Shown: positions 14,179 through 20,368 of the stretch, in pieces
How positions within the stretch are numbered: the first letter of the stretch is position 1
How the letters are laid out: every line of letters begins with the position of its first letter
Virus record (IMG/VR): IMGVR_UViG_3300046028_000321
Coordinates: 1 to 25,277 of that record
Origin: a virus
Reading direction: 5' to 3' (one strand)
Length of the DNA: 25,277 nucleotides
The notes under the pieces: model-generated
Database searches by the model: none
Told to the model about the DNA's origin: nothing
Seen by the model: only the letters and a program-made list of their open reading frames with translations
Made by a program: the position numbers and the translations under genes

Positions 14179-14414
14179 TTGACGGCCTCTTCCATGTCCT
14201 TGGATAGTTGCGTCATCCGTGCAGAGATCAGCGCGTCAACGGCCTCGTTCAACTTGATGATGCTGGAGTACAGGGGGACGGTCTTGCCGGTTGCCCAGCG
14301 TGAGAGTTGGGCTGGGTCAATGTTGGCAACCCTGCCCACGTCGGAGAGCCGAAACCCTGCCGACTTTGCGCGATCTCGGATCGCCTTAATTGCTTGCTGT
14401 GTAGATGTTTCCAT
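14175..14414 (-). CDS. Small XRE/Cro-type DNA-binding regulator
   Basis: The 79-residue protein contains a Cro/C1-type helix-turn-helix: FRLSDVGRVANIDPAQLSRW followed by ATGKTVPLYSSIIKLNEAVDAL (about 21-62). SDVGRVANI and DPAQLSRWATG are the two helices and turn. The rest is a short charged C-terminal helix, and no dimerisation or RecA-cleavage domain is present, so it is Cro-like in size, not a full CI repressor. It is the first gene of the minus-strand early operon and is divergent from the plus-strand early genes. Its leader carries a terminator-like hairpin (14460-14489) and a second hairpin. No Shine-Dalgarno is visible before the ATG at 14414. It probably controls the divergent region (inference). 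Confidence 0.75.
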   Translation of the reverse strand: METSTQQAIKAIRDRAKSAGFRLSDVGRVANIDPAQLSRWATGKTVPLYSSIIKLNEAVDALISARMTQLSKDMEEAVK

Positions 14415-14459
14415 GATTGCGATGTTAAACTAAAGTTGATGAACAGCGCAAGTGTAACC

Positions 14460-14489
14460 AAAAAAGAGGGGAAGCGTGAGCCTCCCCTC
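14460..14489 (-). terminator. Terminator-like hairpin upstream of XRE gene
   Basis: Ten-base arms at 14466-14475 and 14480-14489 pair with one G-T wobble around a 4-base loop, and six T follow on the minus strand (14465-14460). It lies 46 bp before the XRE gene start, so it either stops antisense transcription from the right or acts as an attenuator in the gene's leader. Confidence 0.75.
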
Positions 14490-14499
14490 GAAGGCAACT

Positions 14500-14520
14500 G
14501 CGGGGGAAACAATACCCCGC
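14500..14520. repeat. Second hairpin in the divergent region
   Basis: GCGGGG (14500-14505) and CCCCGC (14515-14520) form a 6-bp G+C-only stem with a 9-base loop, 10 bp from the terminator hairpin. No T run follows on either strand. Together the two stems could make a structured leader on minus-strand RNA. Confidence 0.5.
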
Positions 14521-14543
14521 GTATGTATTTTACAACGGATTAG

Positions 14544-14570
14544 TTGACTAAAATGTACTGGTATTGACTA
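14544..14570 (+). repeat. Direct repeat TTGACTA x2, possible operator
   Basis: TTGACTA occurs at 14544-14550 and 14564-14570, 20 bp apart (two helical turns), the second copy containing the -35 hexamer of the plus-strand promoter. This is the arrangement expected for a repressor site, with the adjacent XRE protein as the obvious candidate. The short word could also be coincidence. Confidence 0.4.
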
Positions 14571-14593
14571 CTTGTGCAAATCTGTGTTATTCT
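14564..14593 (+). promoter_or_regulatory. Sigma70-like promoter for plus-strand early operon
   Basis: TTGACT (14564-14569, five of six) and TATTCT (14588-14593, four of six) are separated by 18 bp, about 45 bp before the first plus-strand gene. A 17-bp spacing to TTATTC is also possible. The region is AT-rich and intergenic. No experimental evidence. Confidence 0.6.
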
Positions 14594-14637
14594 CCTAATC
14601 AATGACAAACCGTCAGATGGCAACTAAAGGAAACAAA

Positions 14638-14883
14638 ATGGCTAAGACAACAACAGCAGTAATTTATCCAGTGGTCGGATTTATGGGCGCAACAAATTGT
14701 GTTCGTGTTTTTGATAAGTCAGTTGATGAAGTTCGTTCAATGGGTCGTACTTCTTGTGAGCGTTTTGATTTGGCAGTTGAAGTGGTCGCATATTTTCTTA
14801 ACGGAGTTGCGACTCCTCAAGTTGCCAAGAAAGATATTCCAGTTTCTTTACTCGGCTCTTGGTCACAAGTAGTCGCTCTTTAA
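14638..14883 (+). CDS. Unknown early protein, 81 aa
   Basis: The first gene of the plus-strand early operon encodes MAKTTTAVIYPVVGFMG... to GSWSQVVAL. I do not recognise the family. It looks like a small soluble protein with strand-forming stretches (TAVIYPVVGF, CVRVF) and one helix (SCERFDLAVEVVAYFLNG). The frame is open from 14602, but the ATG at 14638 has AAAGGAAACAAA in front and is preferred. The same leader (CAACTAAAGGAAACAAAATG) recurs before the next gene. The gene is noticeably richer in A+T than the genes after it. As the first product of an early operon it could be a host-takeover protein (inference from position only). Confidence 0.7.
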   Translation: MAKTTTAVIYPVVGFMGATNCVRVFDKSVDEVRSMGRTSCERFDLAVEVVAYFLNGVATPQVAKKDIPVSLLGSWSQVVAL

Positions 14884-14893
14884 TAAACCAAAC

Positions 14894-14907
14894 GGGGCTT
14901 CGGCCCC
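14894..14907 (+). other. UUCG-tetraloop hairpin between early genes
   Basis: GGGGC and GCCCC flank a TTCG loop (a cUUCGg tetraloop, very stable in RNA) in the 44-bp gap between the first two early genes. No T run follows, so it is not a standard terminator; it may stabilise or process the mRNA. Confidence 0.55.
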
Positions 14908-14927
14908 AGCAACTAAAAGGAAACAAG

Positions 14928-15086
14928 ATGACTGAACAAGAAGAAAAGAAACTCACGGAGCAAGTCGAAGACCTTGCCCAACTCATGCGCGAACTGGCTA
15001 TCGAACGCCGCCAGGTAATGGAGCAAAATAGTTTTCTCCGAGCCATTGGCTCACTTAACGATGGAGTACGAAATGAATACATTTAA
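14928..15086 (+). CDS. Small coiled-coil protein, 52 aa
   Basis: The 52-residue product (MTEQEEKKLTEQVEDLAQLM...) is almost entirely charged helix with heptad-like Leu/Val spacing, typical of a short coiled coil. I know no function. The start at 14928 has AAAAGGAAACAAG in front, a copy of the leader of the previous gene. The frame is open upstream to 14859, but that part lies in the preceding gene and the hairpin gap. The last 14 bases overlap the start of a 27-codon membrane peptide gene. It may pair with the neighbouring coiled-coil protein at 15153 (inference). Confidence 0.65.
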   Translation: MTEQEEKKLTEQVEDLAQLMRELAIERRQVMEQNSFLRAIGSLNDGVRNEYI

Positions 15087-15156
15087 GGACTACGCTTTGG
15101 CCATCGCCATCGGCGTTGCATTGGCAGCATCACTCGTGCAGTGGTGGTCAACATGA
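15073..15156 (+). CDS. 27-aa single-span membrane peptide
   Basis: A very short ORF starts MNTFKDYALAIAIGVALAAS and ends LVQWWST. About 19 residues form one hydrophobic helix with a WW pair at the membrane edge, and the charged N-terminus (K5, D6) lies outside it. The start has GGAG six bases upstream (GGAGTACGAA then ATG). It overlaps the previous gene by 14 nt, and its stop forms ATGA with the next start, so it fits the coupled operon exactly. Function unknown: a regulator of another membrane protein or an inner-membrane host-takeover peptide are possible. A holin is unlikely at this length and in this early operon. Confidence 0.6.
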   Translation: MNTFKDYALAIAIGVALAASLVQWWST

Positions 15157-15419
15157 GCGAGCCAATGCAAAAGGAGATCGATGCCATCGTTGCGATGATG
15201 GCCCCACCACCTAGCAGCACAGGGCTGCTCACCGCCCGTGACGTGCAAGACATCGTCAGACGCGCAGCATCAAAGGGTGCGTTGGTCGGGTGGCTGGCCG
15301 CTGAGAAGGATGTCCACGCAAGGATGTCCCGAACCCTTGGCCAACTGGAGTACGAAAACCAGTGCAACAAGGACAGGGTCAAGGAACTCGAACTTGAGAT
15401 CATTGGGTTGCAGCAGTGA
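15153..15419 (+). CDS. Unknown early protein, 88 aa, C-terminal coiled coil
   Basis: The 88-residue product begins MSEPMQKEIDAIVAMMAPPP. After a Pro/Ser-rich break it has a helical body (TARDVQDIVRRAASKGALVG, WLAAEKDVHARM) and a C-terminal coiled coil ending KDRVKELELEIIGLQQ. No family is recognised. An upstream ATG at 15141 would extend it by four residues. The ATG at 15153 forms ATGA with the membrane peptide's stop and is preferred; it has no clear Shine-Dalgarno, so translation probably depends on coupling. The stop overlaps the next GTG start as GTGA. Confidence 0.65.
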   Translation: MSEPMQKEIDAIVAMMAPPPSSTGLLTARDVQDIVRRAASKGALVGWLAAEKDVHARMSRTLGQLEYENQCNKDRVKELELEIIGLQQ

Positions 15420-15886
15420 GAAAACGCAGCAAGTACAGGCCAAAGCCGCAACTGCCTGACCCATTGGCGTGGGTCCTGAACGGCTTAAAGCCGGTGTCAG
15501 AGGCTGGCATTGTGGATGTGCAGATCAAGAACCACAGCGCAATTGATGCCCTGAGACGTGGCGTTGCCACCCGACTGGACATCGACTACATCATCGAGGC
15601 GTTCAACGTGATGGAGGCACTGTCTCGGCTTGGTGTTGCGTCCGAGTACAAGGACGATATCAGGGCCGCGCAGGACGCACTCTACGCCGCCGCAAAGCGT
15701 GGTGTGGATGCTGGGTATCGGTTTGTGCTGAAGGCTGCGGAACTGAACGCCATCAATCTCGGAATGGAGATACATGATGCCCAGGTCGAGGTGACATCTA
15801 TTGCCACGATGGAACGGGCAATGGACATCGTCCTTGGTGAACTTAAACAGAAACGTGCAAGAGTAATTTTGGAGAAAACAACATGA
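15416..15886 (+). CDS. Conserved phage protein of unknown function, 156 aa
   Basis: The 156-residue protein starts MRKRSKYRPKPQLPDPLAWV and has VDVQIKNHSAIDALRRGVAT, then a long helical part to the end (ATMERAMDIVLGELKQKRA). I recall similar proteins, with the same RKRSKYRPKP opening followed by KIKNH.A...L..G.AT, in many proteobacterial phages; no function is established that I know of. The basic N-terminus could bind nucleic acid. The start is GTG at 15416, overlapping the previous stop as GTGA. The stop forms ATGA with the next start, so it lies in the middle of the coupled early operon. Confidence 0.8.
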   Translation: MRKRSKYRPKPQLPDPLAWVLNGLKPVSEAGIVDVQIKNHSAIDALRRGVATRLDIDYIIEAFNVMEALSRLGVASEYKDDIRAAQDALYAAAKRGVDAGYRFVLKAAELNAINLGMEIHDAQVEVTSIATMERAMDIVLGELKQKRARVILEKTT

Positions 15887-16092
15887 GCAAGATAAAAATT
15901 CAATTGGTTGAAGACGAAGAAGAAACGCCTACCGTGTTCGAGAGGTTTTGGGACAACCTAATGGTGTTTGTTAAATGCGTGGGGGTGTTCGCCGCCATCT
16001 GCTTTGCGATTGGTTACTTCAGCAATACCAAGGCGCAAACTAAACAATGCGAACCCACTAAGACAGTATTAGCAAGGAGTATTTTTAAATGA
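15883..16092 (+). CDS. Small single-pass membrane protein, 69 aa
   Basis: The 69-residue product has an acidic N-terminus (MSKIKIQLVEDEEETPTVFE), one hydrophobic helix (MVFVKCVGVFAAICFAIGYF, about 27-46) and a short basic tail (KTVLARSIFK). It is probably anchored in the inner membrane; which side the N-terminus faces cannot be told. The start forms ATGA with the previous stop and its own stop forms ATGA with the next. It is not like a known holin, since one span and a charged N-terminus are common to many small phage membrane proteins and no endolysin is near. Function unknown. Confidence 0.7.
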   Translation: MSKIKIQLVEDEEETPTVFERFWDNLMVFVKCVGVFAAICFAIGYFSNTKAQTKQCEPTKTVLARSIFK

Positions 16093-16292
16093 ACGAAGAA
16101 CTAATGGACACGGCTAAACAGGCTGGTTTTTGGAAAGATTTGTTCGCTTATCCTGAGTTTAAAGAACACGTTGAAGCCTTTGCCGCCCTAGTAGCAGCAG
16201 CCGAGCGTGAGGCGTGCGCGAAGGTGTGTGAAGATAATTATTTTGCGTTTAAGGCTCTTGAAGCAATTCGAGCAAGAGGAGAAACAAAATGA
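16089..16292 (+). CDS. Small phage protein with AEREACAKVCE motif, 67 aa
   Basis: The 67-residue product contains AAAEREACAKVCEDNYF and ends ALEAIRARGETK. The pattern AEREACAKVCE...A.AIRARG is very common in small proteobacterial phage proteins, recalled from memory; it sits in an all-helical protein with two cysteines five residues apart. No function is known. Its start overlaps the previous stop as ATGA. Its end carries AGAGGAG, which serves as a strong Shine-Dalgarno for the ten-codon ORF that starts inside its stop codon. Confidence 0.75.
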   Translation: MNEELMDTAKQAGFWKDLFAYPEFKEHVEAFAALVAAAEREACAKVCEDNYFAFKALEAIRARGETK

Positions 16293-16321
16293 AAATCCTA
16301 CACACAAAGAAGAACACATGA
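16289..16321 (+). CDS. Ten-codon minicistron MKILHTKKNT
   Basis: This ORF encodes only MKILHTKKNT. Its ATG shares bases with the stop of the preceding gene (ATGA) and is preceded by AGAGGAG at seven bases, a stronger Shine-Dalgarno than most genes here have. Its stop TGA shares bases with the ATG of the next gene. It may be a small peptide, or a relay that carries ribosomes to the zinc-ribbon gene. The frame could also be a chance product of the packed layout. Confidence 0.4.
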   Translation: MKILHTKKNT

Positions 16322-16431
16322 GCCAGTACAAGATATGCGCCAAGTGCTTGGAGTCCAAGCCGCATGATGGTGGGGTGGATATGTCACCCATCAGGTGGAT
16401 ATGCCAGCACTGTTGGCTGCTTAGAAAATGA
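16318..16431 (+). CDS. Zinc-ribbon-like mini protein, 37 aa
   Basis: The 37-residue product MSQYKICAKCLESKPHDGG... ends RWICQHCWLLRK. It has two CxxC knuckles (CAKC and CQHC) 18 residues apart, the layout of a treble-clef or zinc-ribbon fold. Such phage mini-proteins usually bind zinc and may contact DNA or RNA polymerase; which one is unknown. The start forms ATGA with the ten-codon ORF and has a weak GAAG in front. The stop forms ATGA with the winged-helix gene start. Two neighbouring genes encoding DNA-binding folds suggest a regulatory pair (inference). Confidence 0.7.
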   Translation: MSQYKICAKCLESKPHDGGVDMSPIRWICQHCWLLRK

Positions 16432-16793
16432 AGAGGCGAGACAGGGTGATCGAACTCATCACGGCCAAGGCCATGACATCTGTGGAACTGTCCAAGGTGA
16501 TCCACTGCGGACTGCGCGGGACTCAGATCATCATCACGAAGTTGCGCAAGGCAGGGCTGATACACATACAGGCGTACAGAAGGCAGAAGGCAGGCATTGC
16601 TGCGATGTGGCGTTATGGGATAGGGGTAGATGCCGTCAAGCCGCCGCCAGTGCCTTGCGCAGAAAGATCACGCAAGTGCCGTGATGGTCAGGGTGTCGAG
16701 GAACACGCCTTTGCTTTGGCCAGGCAACGTGCAAAGAAGTGGAAGATCAAACGCGACCCGTTGGTGGCCGCGTTCTTTGGGTCAGTAGAGTAG
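16428..16793 (+). CDS. Winged-helix phage regulator, 121 aa
   Basis: The 121-residue protein begins MKRRDRVIELITAKAMTSVE and has a winged helix (LSKVIHCGLRGTQIIITKLR, then KAGLIHIQAYRRQ) in the first 55 residues. This is followed by WRYGIGVDAVKPPP, a basic stretch, and RDPLVAAFFGSVE at the C-terminus. I recall phage proteins with the same G.GVDA.KP... and RDP.VAA.FG end in Burkholderiales phages, annotated as regulators. It should bind DNA. It is the last gene of the plus-strand operon, entered by an ATGA overlap. Its last 12 bases overlap the 3' end of the oppositely oriented virion gene, with no terminator visible between the two. Confidence 0.75.
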   Translation: MKRRDRVIELITAKAMTSVELSKVIHCGLRGTQIIITKLRKAGLIHIQAYRRQKAGIAAMWRYGIGVDAVKPPPVPCAERSRKCRDGQGVEEHAFALARQRAKKWKIKRDPLVAAFFGSVE

Positions 16794-18407
16794 CCCGTAA
16801 CTCTGCATCTGCTTGCGGAGTTCTTCTTCGTTCAAGTCTGCTGCCAACAAATCAGGTGCTGCCACACCCATTGTTGCGGCAATGGCTGCTGTCTTGCGGA
16901 ATGGGTCAAAGGCTGCAAAACGAGAGCGTAATTGTTCTGGCTCAAATGGAATTATTACGTCGTTGACTTGACCGCCACCCTTGCCGCTTTTATCAATTAT
17001 TCCGTTGTATCCAGCCTTCTTGAGAGCATTTGTAACTTTGTCTGGAATAGAGGTCCATACATAAGAATTTTCACCAGCACTAACATCTTTTGAAAGTTCA
17101 TCAATCCATTGCTTTGGCGTATATCTTGTATTTTTATCCCACTGATCTGCACCATACGCTTTAGTACGAGTTTTGTCGTTCTTGAACTGCTCTTTTAGGA
17201 ATGGAATTACTTTGTCTTGCAACTCAGAAACATTGCTTGTATCTAATGGATTTGAAATCATTGCTTTGCCAGTCATCACTCCTTTTGCAGATGCCCAAGG
17301 CGCATTTGTTTGGCTAATTTCATAAGGAAACCCAGCAAGTTTGTAAACTTCAGCAAGTTTGTCTTCGTTGCCGTATAACGTTCCAGACTCGCCCCATATC
17401 TTTCGCAATGCAGTTAATGGATTACCTTTTGATTCACGATTCAAATAATAGTTCCAAGTGTCCTCTGAAACGTTCATTGCATTAACGCCTTCAGGATGAA
17501 GTTTTAATGGCCCACTTGATTGGTCAAAGTCTTCAAAGCCAACTCGTTTAGCCCTGTCAAGTATTTGTGTTTTCTTTTCTTGTGGCAACCTATTCCACAA
17601 CTGCTCAACAGAATATGGAGAAGTACCACGCTCTCCCATAGACTTAGGAAATACTTGGAAATAATTTTGCATTTCTCCCATATCGCTTGCAATACGAGAT
17701 GTGTCTGCCTTATTCATTGAATAGTTAGAAGCAAGTGCTGGTTCATTTGTTCCAAATGGCATTGGCCCAGAAGTAGCCCTCTTTGCGTTGATGTTCTTAC
17801 CTTCAAGCAAACGATCTAATCGTTCTGTTCCATGAAGGTAATCAATTGCACCCATAGCCGCAGCGCGTTCTTCAGCAGTGTTATTTGCAAGTAAACCTAA
17901 TCCACCCTGATCTACTGGCAATGCAGCGCGTTGCTGCGCAATCTGTATTGCTTTATCTTGTGGGTATTTGAATTTAGTTGTTGGGGTGAGCAACCCACCA
18001 CCCTCAACTTGGACAATGCTTGGCATCATCCCCATGCGTTGCATATAGTTCTCTGCCAACTGGCCAGCCTTGGGAGCAACGAACTTTCCGACTGCTTTAG
18101 CACCTGAAACCGCCGGTGCTACCATCGGTAACGCTTGCAGTGCCAATCCCGCAGGGTAGCCGTAATCAGCACCCTGACGTACAGCAGCCGTATTAGGGTC
18201 AAGGATGCTGCCTTCCATTGAGTCAGGCTCCATTCCAAGAAGACCGCCCAACGCGCCATAAAGAGTTGGAAACTGCTCACGTAACGGGGACTGGCTTGGT
18301 CTTGCAACCATTTGCGTCAACTGCTCATCAACGCGGGGTGATGTTCCCTGCATCATCAGATTGCGCTTTTTGGTTTGAGCCATCAACAGTTCGTCAAGTA
18401 GTCCCAT
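16782..18407 (-). CDS. Internal virion protein with ADP-ribosyltransferase-like region
   Basis: The 541-residue protein is the last gene of the virion block. Residues 84-109 are hydrophobic (GYPAGLALQALPMVAPAVSG). From about 190 it resembles the ADP-ribosyltransferase fold found in phage polyvalent and ejected proteins: AIDYLHGTERLDRLL (187-201), SGPMPFGTNEPALASNYS (213-230), then AMISNPLDTSN (382-392), and the frequent end AGYNGIIDK followed by VIIPFEPEQLRSRFAAFDPF (about 466-503). The HGT and the NPLDT are typical; the usual catalytic glutamate cannot be placed with certainty. It may be ejected into the cell and modify a host protein (inference). Residues about 140-475 are encoded by clearly AT-richer DNA than the neighbours. 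Start 18407 has AAAAGG upstream. Confidence 0.65.
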   Translation of the reverse strand: MGLLDELLMAQTKKRNLMMQGTSPRVDEQLTQMVARPSQSPLREQFPTLYGALGGLLGMEPDSMEGSILDPNTAAVRQGADYGYPAGLALQALPMVAPAVSGAKAVGKFVAPKAGQLAENYMQRMGMMPSIVQVEGGGLLTPTTKFKYPQDKAIQIAQQRAALPVDQGGLGLLANNTAEERAAAMGAIDYLHGTERLDRLLEGKNINAKRATSGPMPFGTNEPALASNYSMNKADTSRIASDMGEMQNYFQVFPKSMGERGTSPYSVEQLWNRLPQEKKTQILDRAKRVGFEDFDQSSGPLKLHPEGVNAMNVSEDTWNYYLNRESKGNPLTALRKIWGESGTLYGNEDKLAEVYKLAGFPYEISQTNAPWASAKGVMTGKAMISNPLDTSNVSELQDKVIPFLKEQFKNDKTRTKAYGADQWDKNTRYTPKQWIDELSKDVSAGENSYVWTSIPDKVTNALKKAGYNGIIDKSGKGGGQVNDVIIPFEPEQLRSRFAAFDPFRKTAAIAATMGVAAPDLLAADLNEEELRKQMQSYGLLY

Positions 18408-18418
18408 ATCTGTACCTT

Positions 18419-20368
18419 TTACTTTTGTTGTGTTGGCTGAAGGCGGCCTGCACCGATCTGAGTGACTGCCCCAGGTGCGCCGACCGCTACCTTGTAGGAT
18501 AAACGCTTAATGGCGTCCTGCAACGCAGCCATCGCGCTCTCATCAACCAAAGCATTGCGGACAACTTGAGGGTTTTGAGATACGAGAATTCTTGCGATTT
18601 GATCTGACTGCGCATCTGTCAAGTTGCCGGTGTTCTGTCCCACCAACTTGCGCAGGACTCGGTATCCCGACATGACGTTACCGCTAAGTGCGCTTGTGAC
18701 CTCTTCGGGAGAGATGTTCATCCCGATGCGCTGACCTTGTTGCAGGCTTGCTGCCGTAGGAGAGCCGCCAAGAATGCCGGTGGCAGCACGTTGAGAGCCG
18801 GCTGCCACATTGACAGAGCCAAGCAAATTGTCCAACTGATCTTGAGGGAATACATTGCGCAGAATCTGACCCTCTTTAAGGTTCTCATCGGCAAACCGTC
18901 CCATCATGCTCTTGCGTGATCCTGTGGCCATCCGAGTGCGCGTTGCGTCCATCAGACCTGACCGATACGCCTGCTTTGCGGCAGGAGACATAGACTCAAA
19001 CTCTACAGCGACCTCGTCCGCGCTCTTAGTAAACGCCTTGCGTCCCTCTTGGAACGCGTCACGCGCAGACCGTGTCTGTGCAGCCGTTTGTCTAGCACCA
19101 GCCAACGCCTTGGATGACTGGTCAAGGGAGTTGCGCAACTGCAACTCAACGTCCTTGAGTGCAGTTCCAACGCCGCCAGCACCTTGGGAGAACGCCTTGT
19201 TTGCCTCGTCCTGAATACCGCGACGGACAATTTCCATATCCTCAAGGTTTGGGGTACGACTGTACTCAATGTTCCCGTCCTTGAACGTGAAGAACGGAGC
19301 CTTGCCTGTTGTGGCTCTGTACAGTTGATTGATGTTGTTTGCTGCCTGTGGAGCGCGTTGCAGGGCCGCTGAGAAGGCATCAAGCATTGGCTTGTCAACT
19401 ACGCCGCCCTGCTCAAACGCGGCTGTGTACATGGCGTTCTCTGCAACCTTAATGTCTGCCTCGTCCATCTTGTACTGGCGCAAGATATTCTTGTCGCCTG
19501 TAGGAGACAGCCCAGCGCGCATCTGCTTCATAGCCTCATCACGCATGATGTTGGGACGCGTAGTGAGTGCCTTGCCTATGGTGGCTGACGCAGGACCGCC
19601 TTGGGTGTACATCGCACGTACCATTGACTGCAAGGTGGCGTTCTCTGCCATGATCTCGCCCTTGGCAACCCTGTCCACGATCTCGTCAGTGGTAAGTCCT
19701 GACTCTGTGGCCAGCCGCTGAATCTCTGTCTCTACGGCCTTCGCGCCACGGCCACCAATGGTGCGCCTTGTAAAGTCAATCAGTTTATTGGCCACTGCAC
19801 TACCGCCAGTGAGAAGCGTAGTCCCGACTGGGCCGGCAACTGTTCCAACAGCCATGCCAGGAACAACACGCCCTGACCTTTCAAAGAAGTCACCCTCACC
19901 AGTTGCAAACCCAGTCAGTCCACCCTGCAAGGCTCCAACGCCAGCGGCGCGAGCCAATAACGCAGGGAGTGCGACTGGGGCAGCAGCACCACCCGTTAAG
20001 GTTGTGGCTGCGATTGCAGGCAATATTGCACCGCCAGCCTCATACGCAAGTGCCTCGTATGGGCTATCTTTCCTGTAAGCCTCTAACTTTGATCTGATGT
20101 CTGCAACTGCCGCGTCGTAAGGTACACCGGCCAGCGACTGAAGGTATGCCTCCAACTCGTCGGAACTGCCAAAGGTAATACCCTGCGCAAGAGATCGCAG
20201 TCTCTGACTTGGAGTCTCACCTTGAGGTGCTTGTGGTGCTGGTGCGAGCGCGGCCTGCACTGCCTGTAGTTTTGGCAGCGGGATGGCGTTGTTGTTCCCC
20301 GCCTTGAGTGCTTGCAACTCCTCGACGGTGAAGGTATCAAGAACCTGTTGCAGATCAGTTTGTGCCAT
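18419..20368 (-). CDS. Large internal/ejection-type virion protein
   Basis: The 649-residue protein begins MAQTDLQQVLDTFTVEELQA, then has a Pro/Gln-rich linker and SQRLRSLAQGITFGSSDELE. A long Gly/Ala-rich hydrophobic part (about 112-200, including GGAILPAIAATTLTGGAAAP) follows, and the rest is helical with little sequence identity to known enzymes. The layout matches phage internal proteins that leave the capsid with the DNA and cross the cell envelope, as in P22 gp16/gp20 type proteins; similarity is in layout, not in recognised motifs. Its start codon shares one base with the previous stop (TAATG) and GGAAGAC lies about 13 bases upstream. It is followed at 11 bp by the ART-like gene. Cis-acting enzyme motifs such as a lytic transglycosylase glutamate were not seen. 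Confidence 0.65.
   Translation of the reverse strand: MAQTDLQQVLDTFTVEELQALKAGNNNAIPLPKLQAVQAALAPAPQAPQGETPSQRLRSLAQGITFGSSDELEAYLQSLAGVPYDAAVADIRSKLEAYRKDSPYEALAYEAGGAILPAIAATTLTGGAAAPVALPALLARAAGVGALQGGLTGFATGEGDFFERSGRVVPGMAVGTVAGPVGTTLLTGGSAVANKLIDFTRRTIGGRGAKAVETEIQRLATESGLTTDEIVDRVAKGEIMAENATLQSMVRAMYTQGGPASATIGKALTTRPNIMRDEAMKQMRAGLSPTGDKNILRQYKMDEADIKVAENAMYTAAFEQGGVVDKPMLDAFSAALQRAPQAANNINQLYRATTGKAPFFTFKDGNIEYSRTPNLEDMEIVRRGIQDEANKAFSQGAGGVGTALKDVELQLRNSLDQSSKALAGARQTAAQTRSARDAFQEGRKAFTKSADEVAVEFESMSPAAKQAYRSGLMDATRTRMATGSRKSMMGRFADENLKEGQILRNVFPQDQLDNLLGSVNVAAGSQRAATGILGGSPTAASLQQGQRIGMNISPEEVTSALSGNVMSGYRVLRKLVGQNTGNLTDAQSDQIARILVSQNPQVVRNALVDESAMAALQDAIKRLSYKVAVGAPGAVTQIGAGRLQPTQQK

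Larger units (their letters stand above)
14621..14930 (+). repeat. Duplicated ribosome-binding leader
   Basis: CAACTAAAGGAAACAAAATG (14621-14640) recurs as CAACTAAAAGGAAACAAGATG-type sequence at 14910-14930, with one inserted A and one change. Each ends in the start codon of an early gene and holds an AAGGA Shine-Dalgarno. Only the two copies at the ends of this span are the repeat. Confidence 0.6.

Noticed and set aside
14175-14637. Complete lysogeny switch
   Set aside because: Only a short Cro-like protein and one promoter are clear; no integrase, att site, CI-length repressor or excisionase is visible.
15073-16092. Small membrane proteins as a holin set
   Set aside because: Both have a single helix, sit among early genes and have no endolysin or spanin nearby; a lysis role is not supported.
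19003-19398. 131-codon minus-strand frame inside the 649-aa virion protein gene
   Set aside because: Low-complexity Arg/Ser/Thr-rich translation, no ribosome site; shadow frame.
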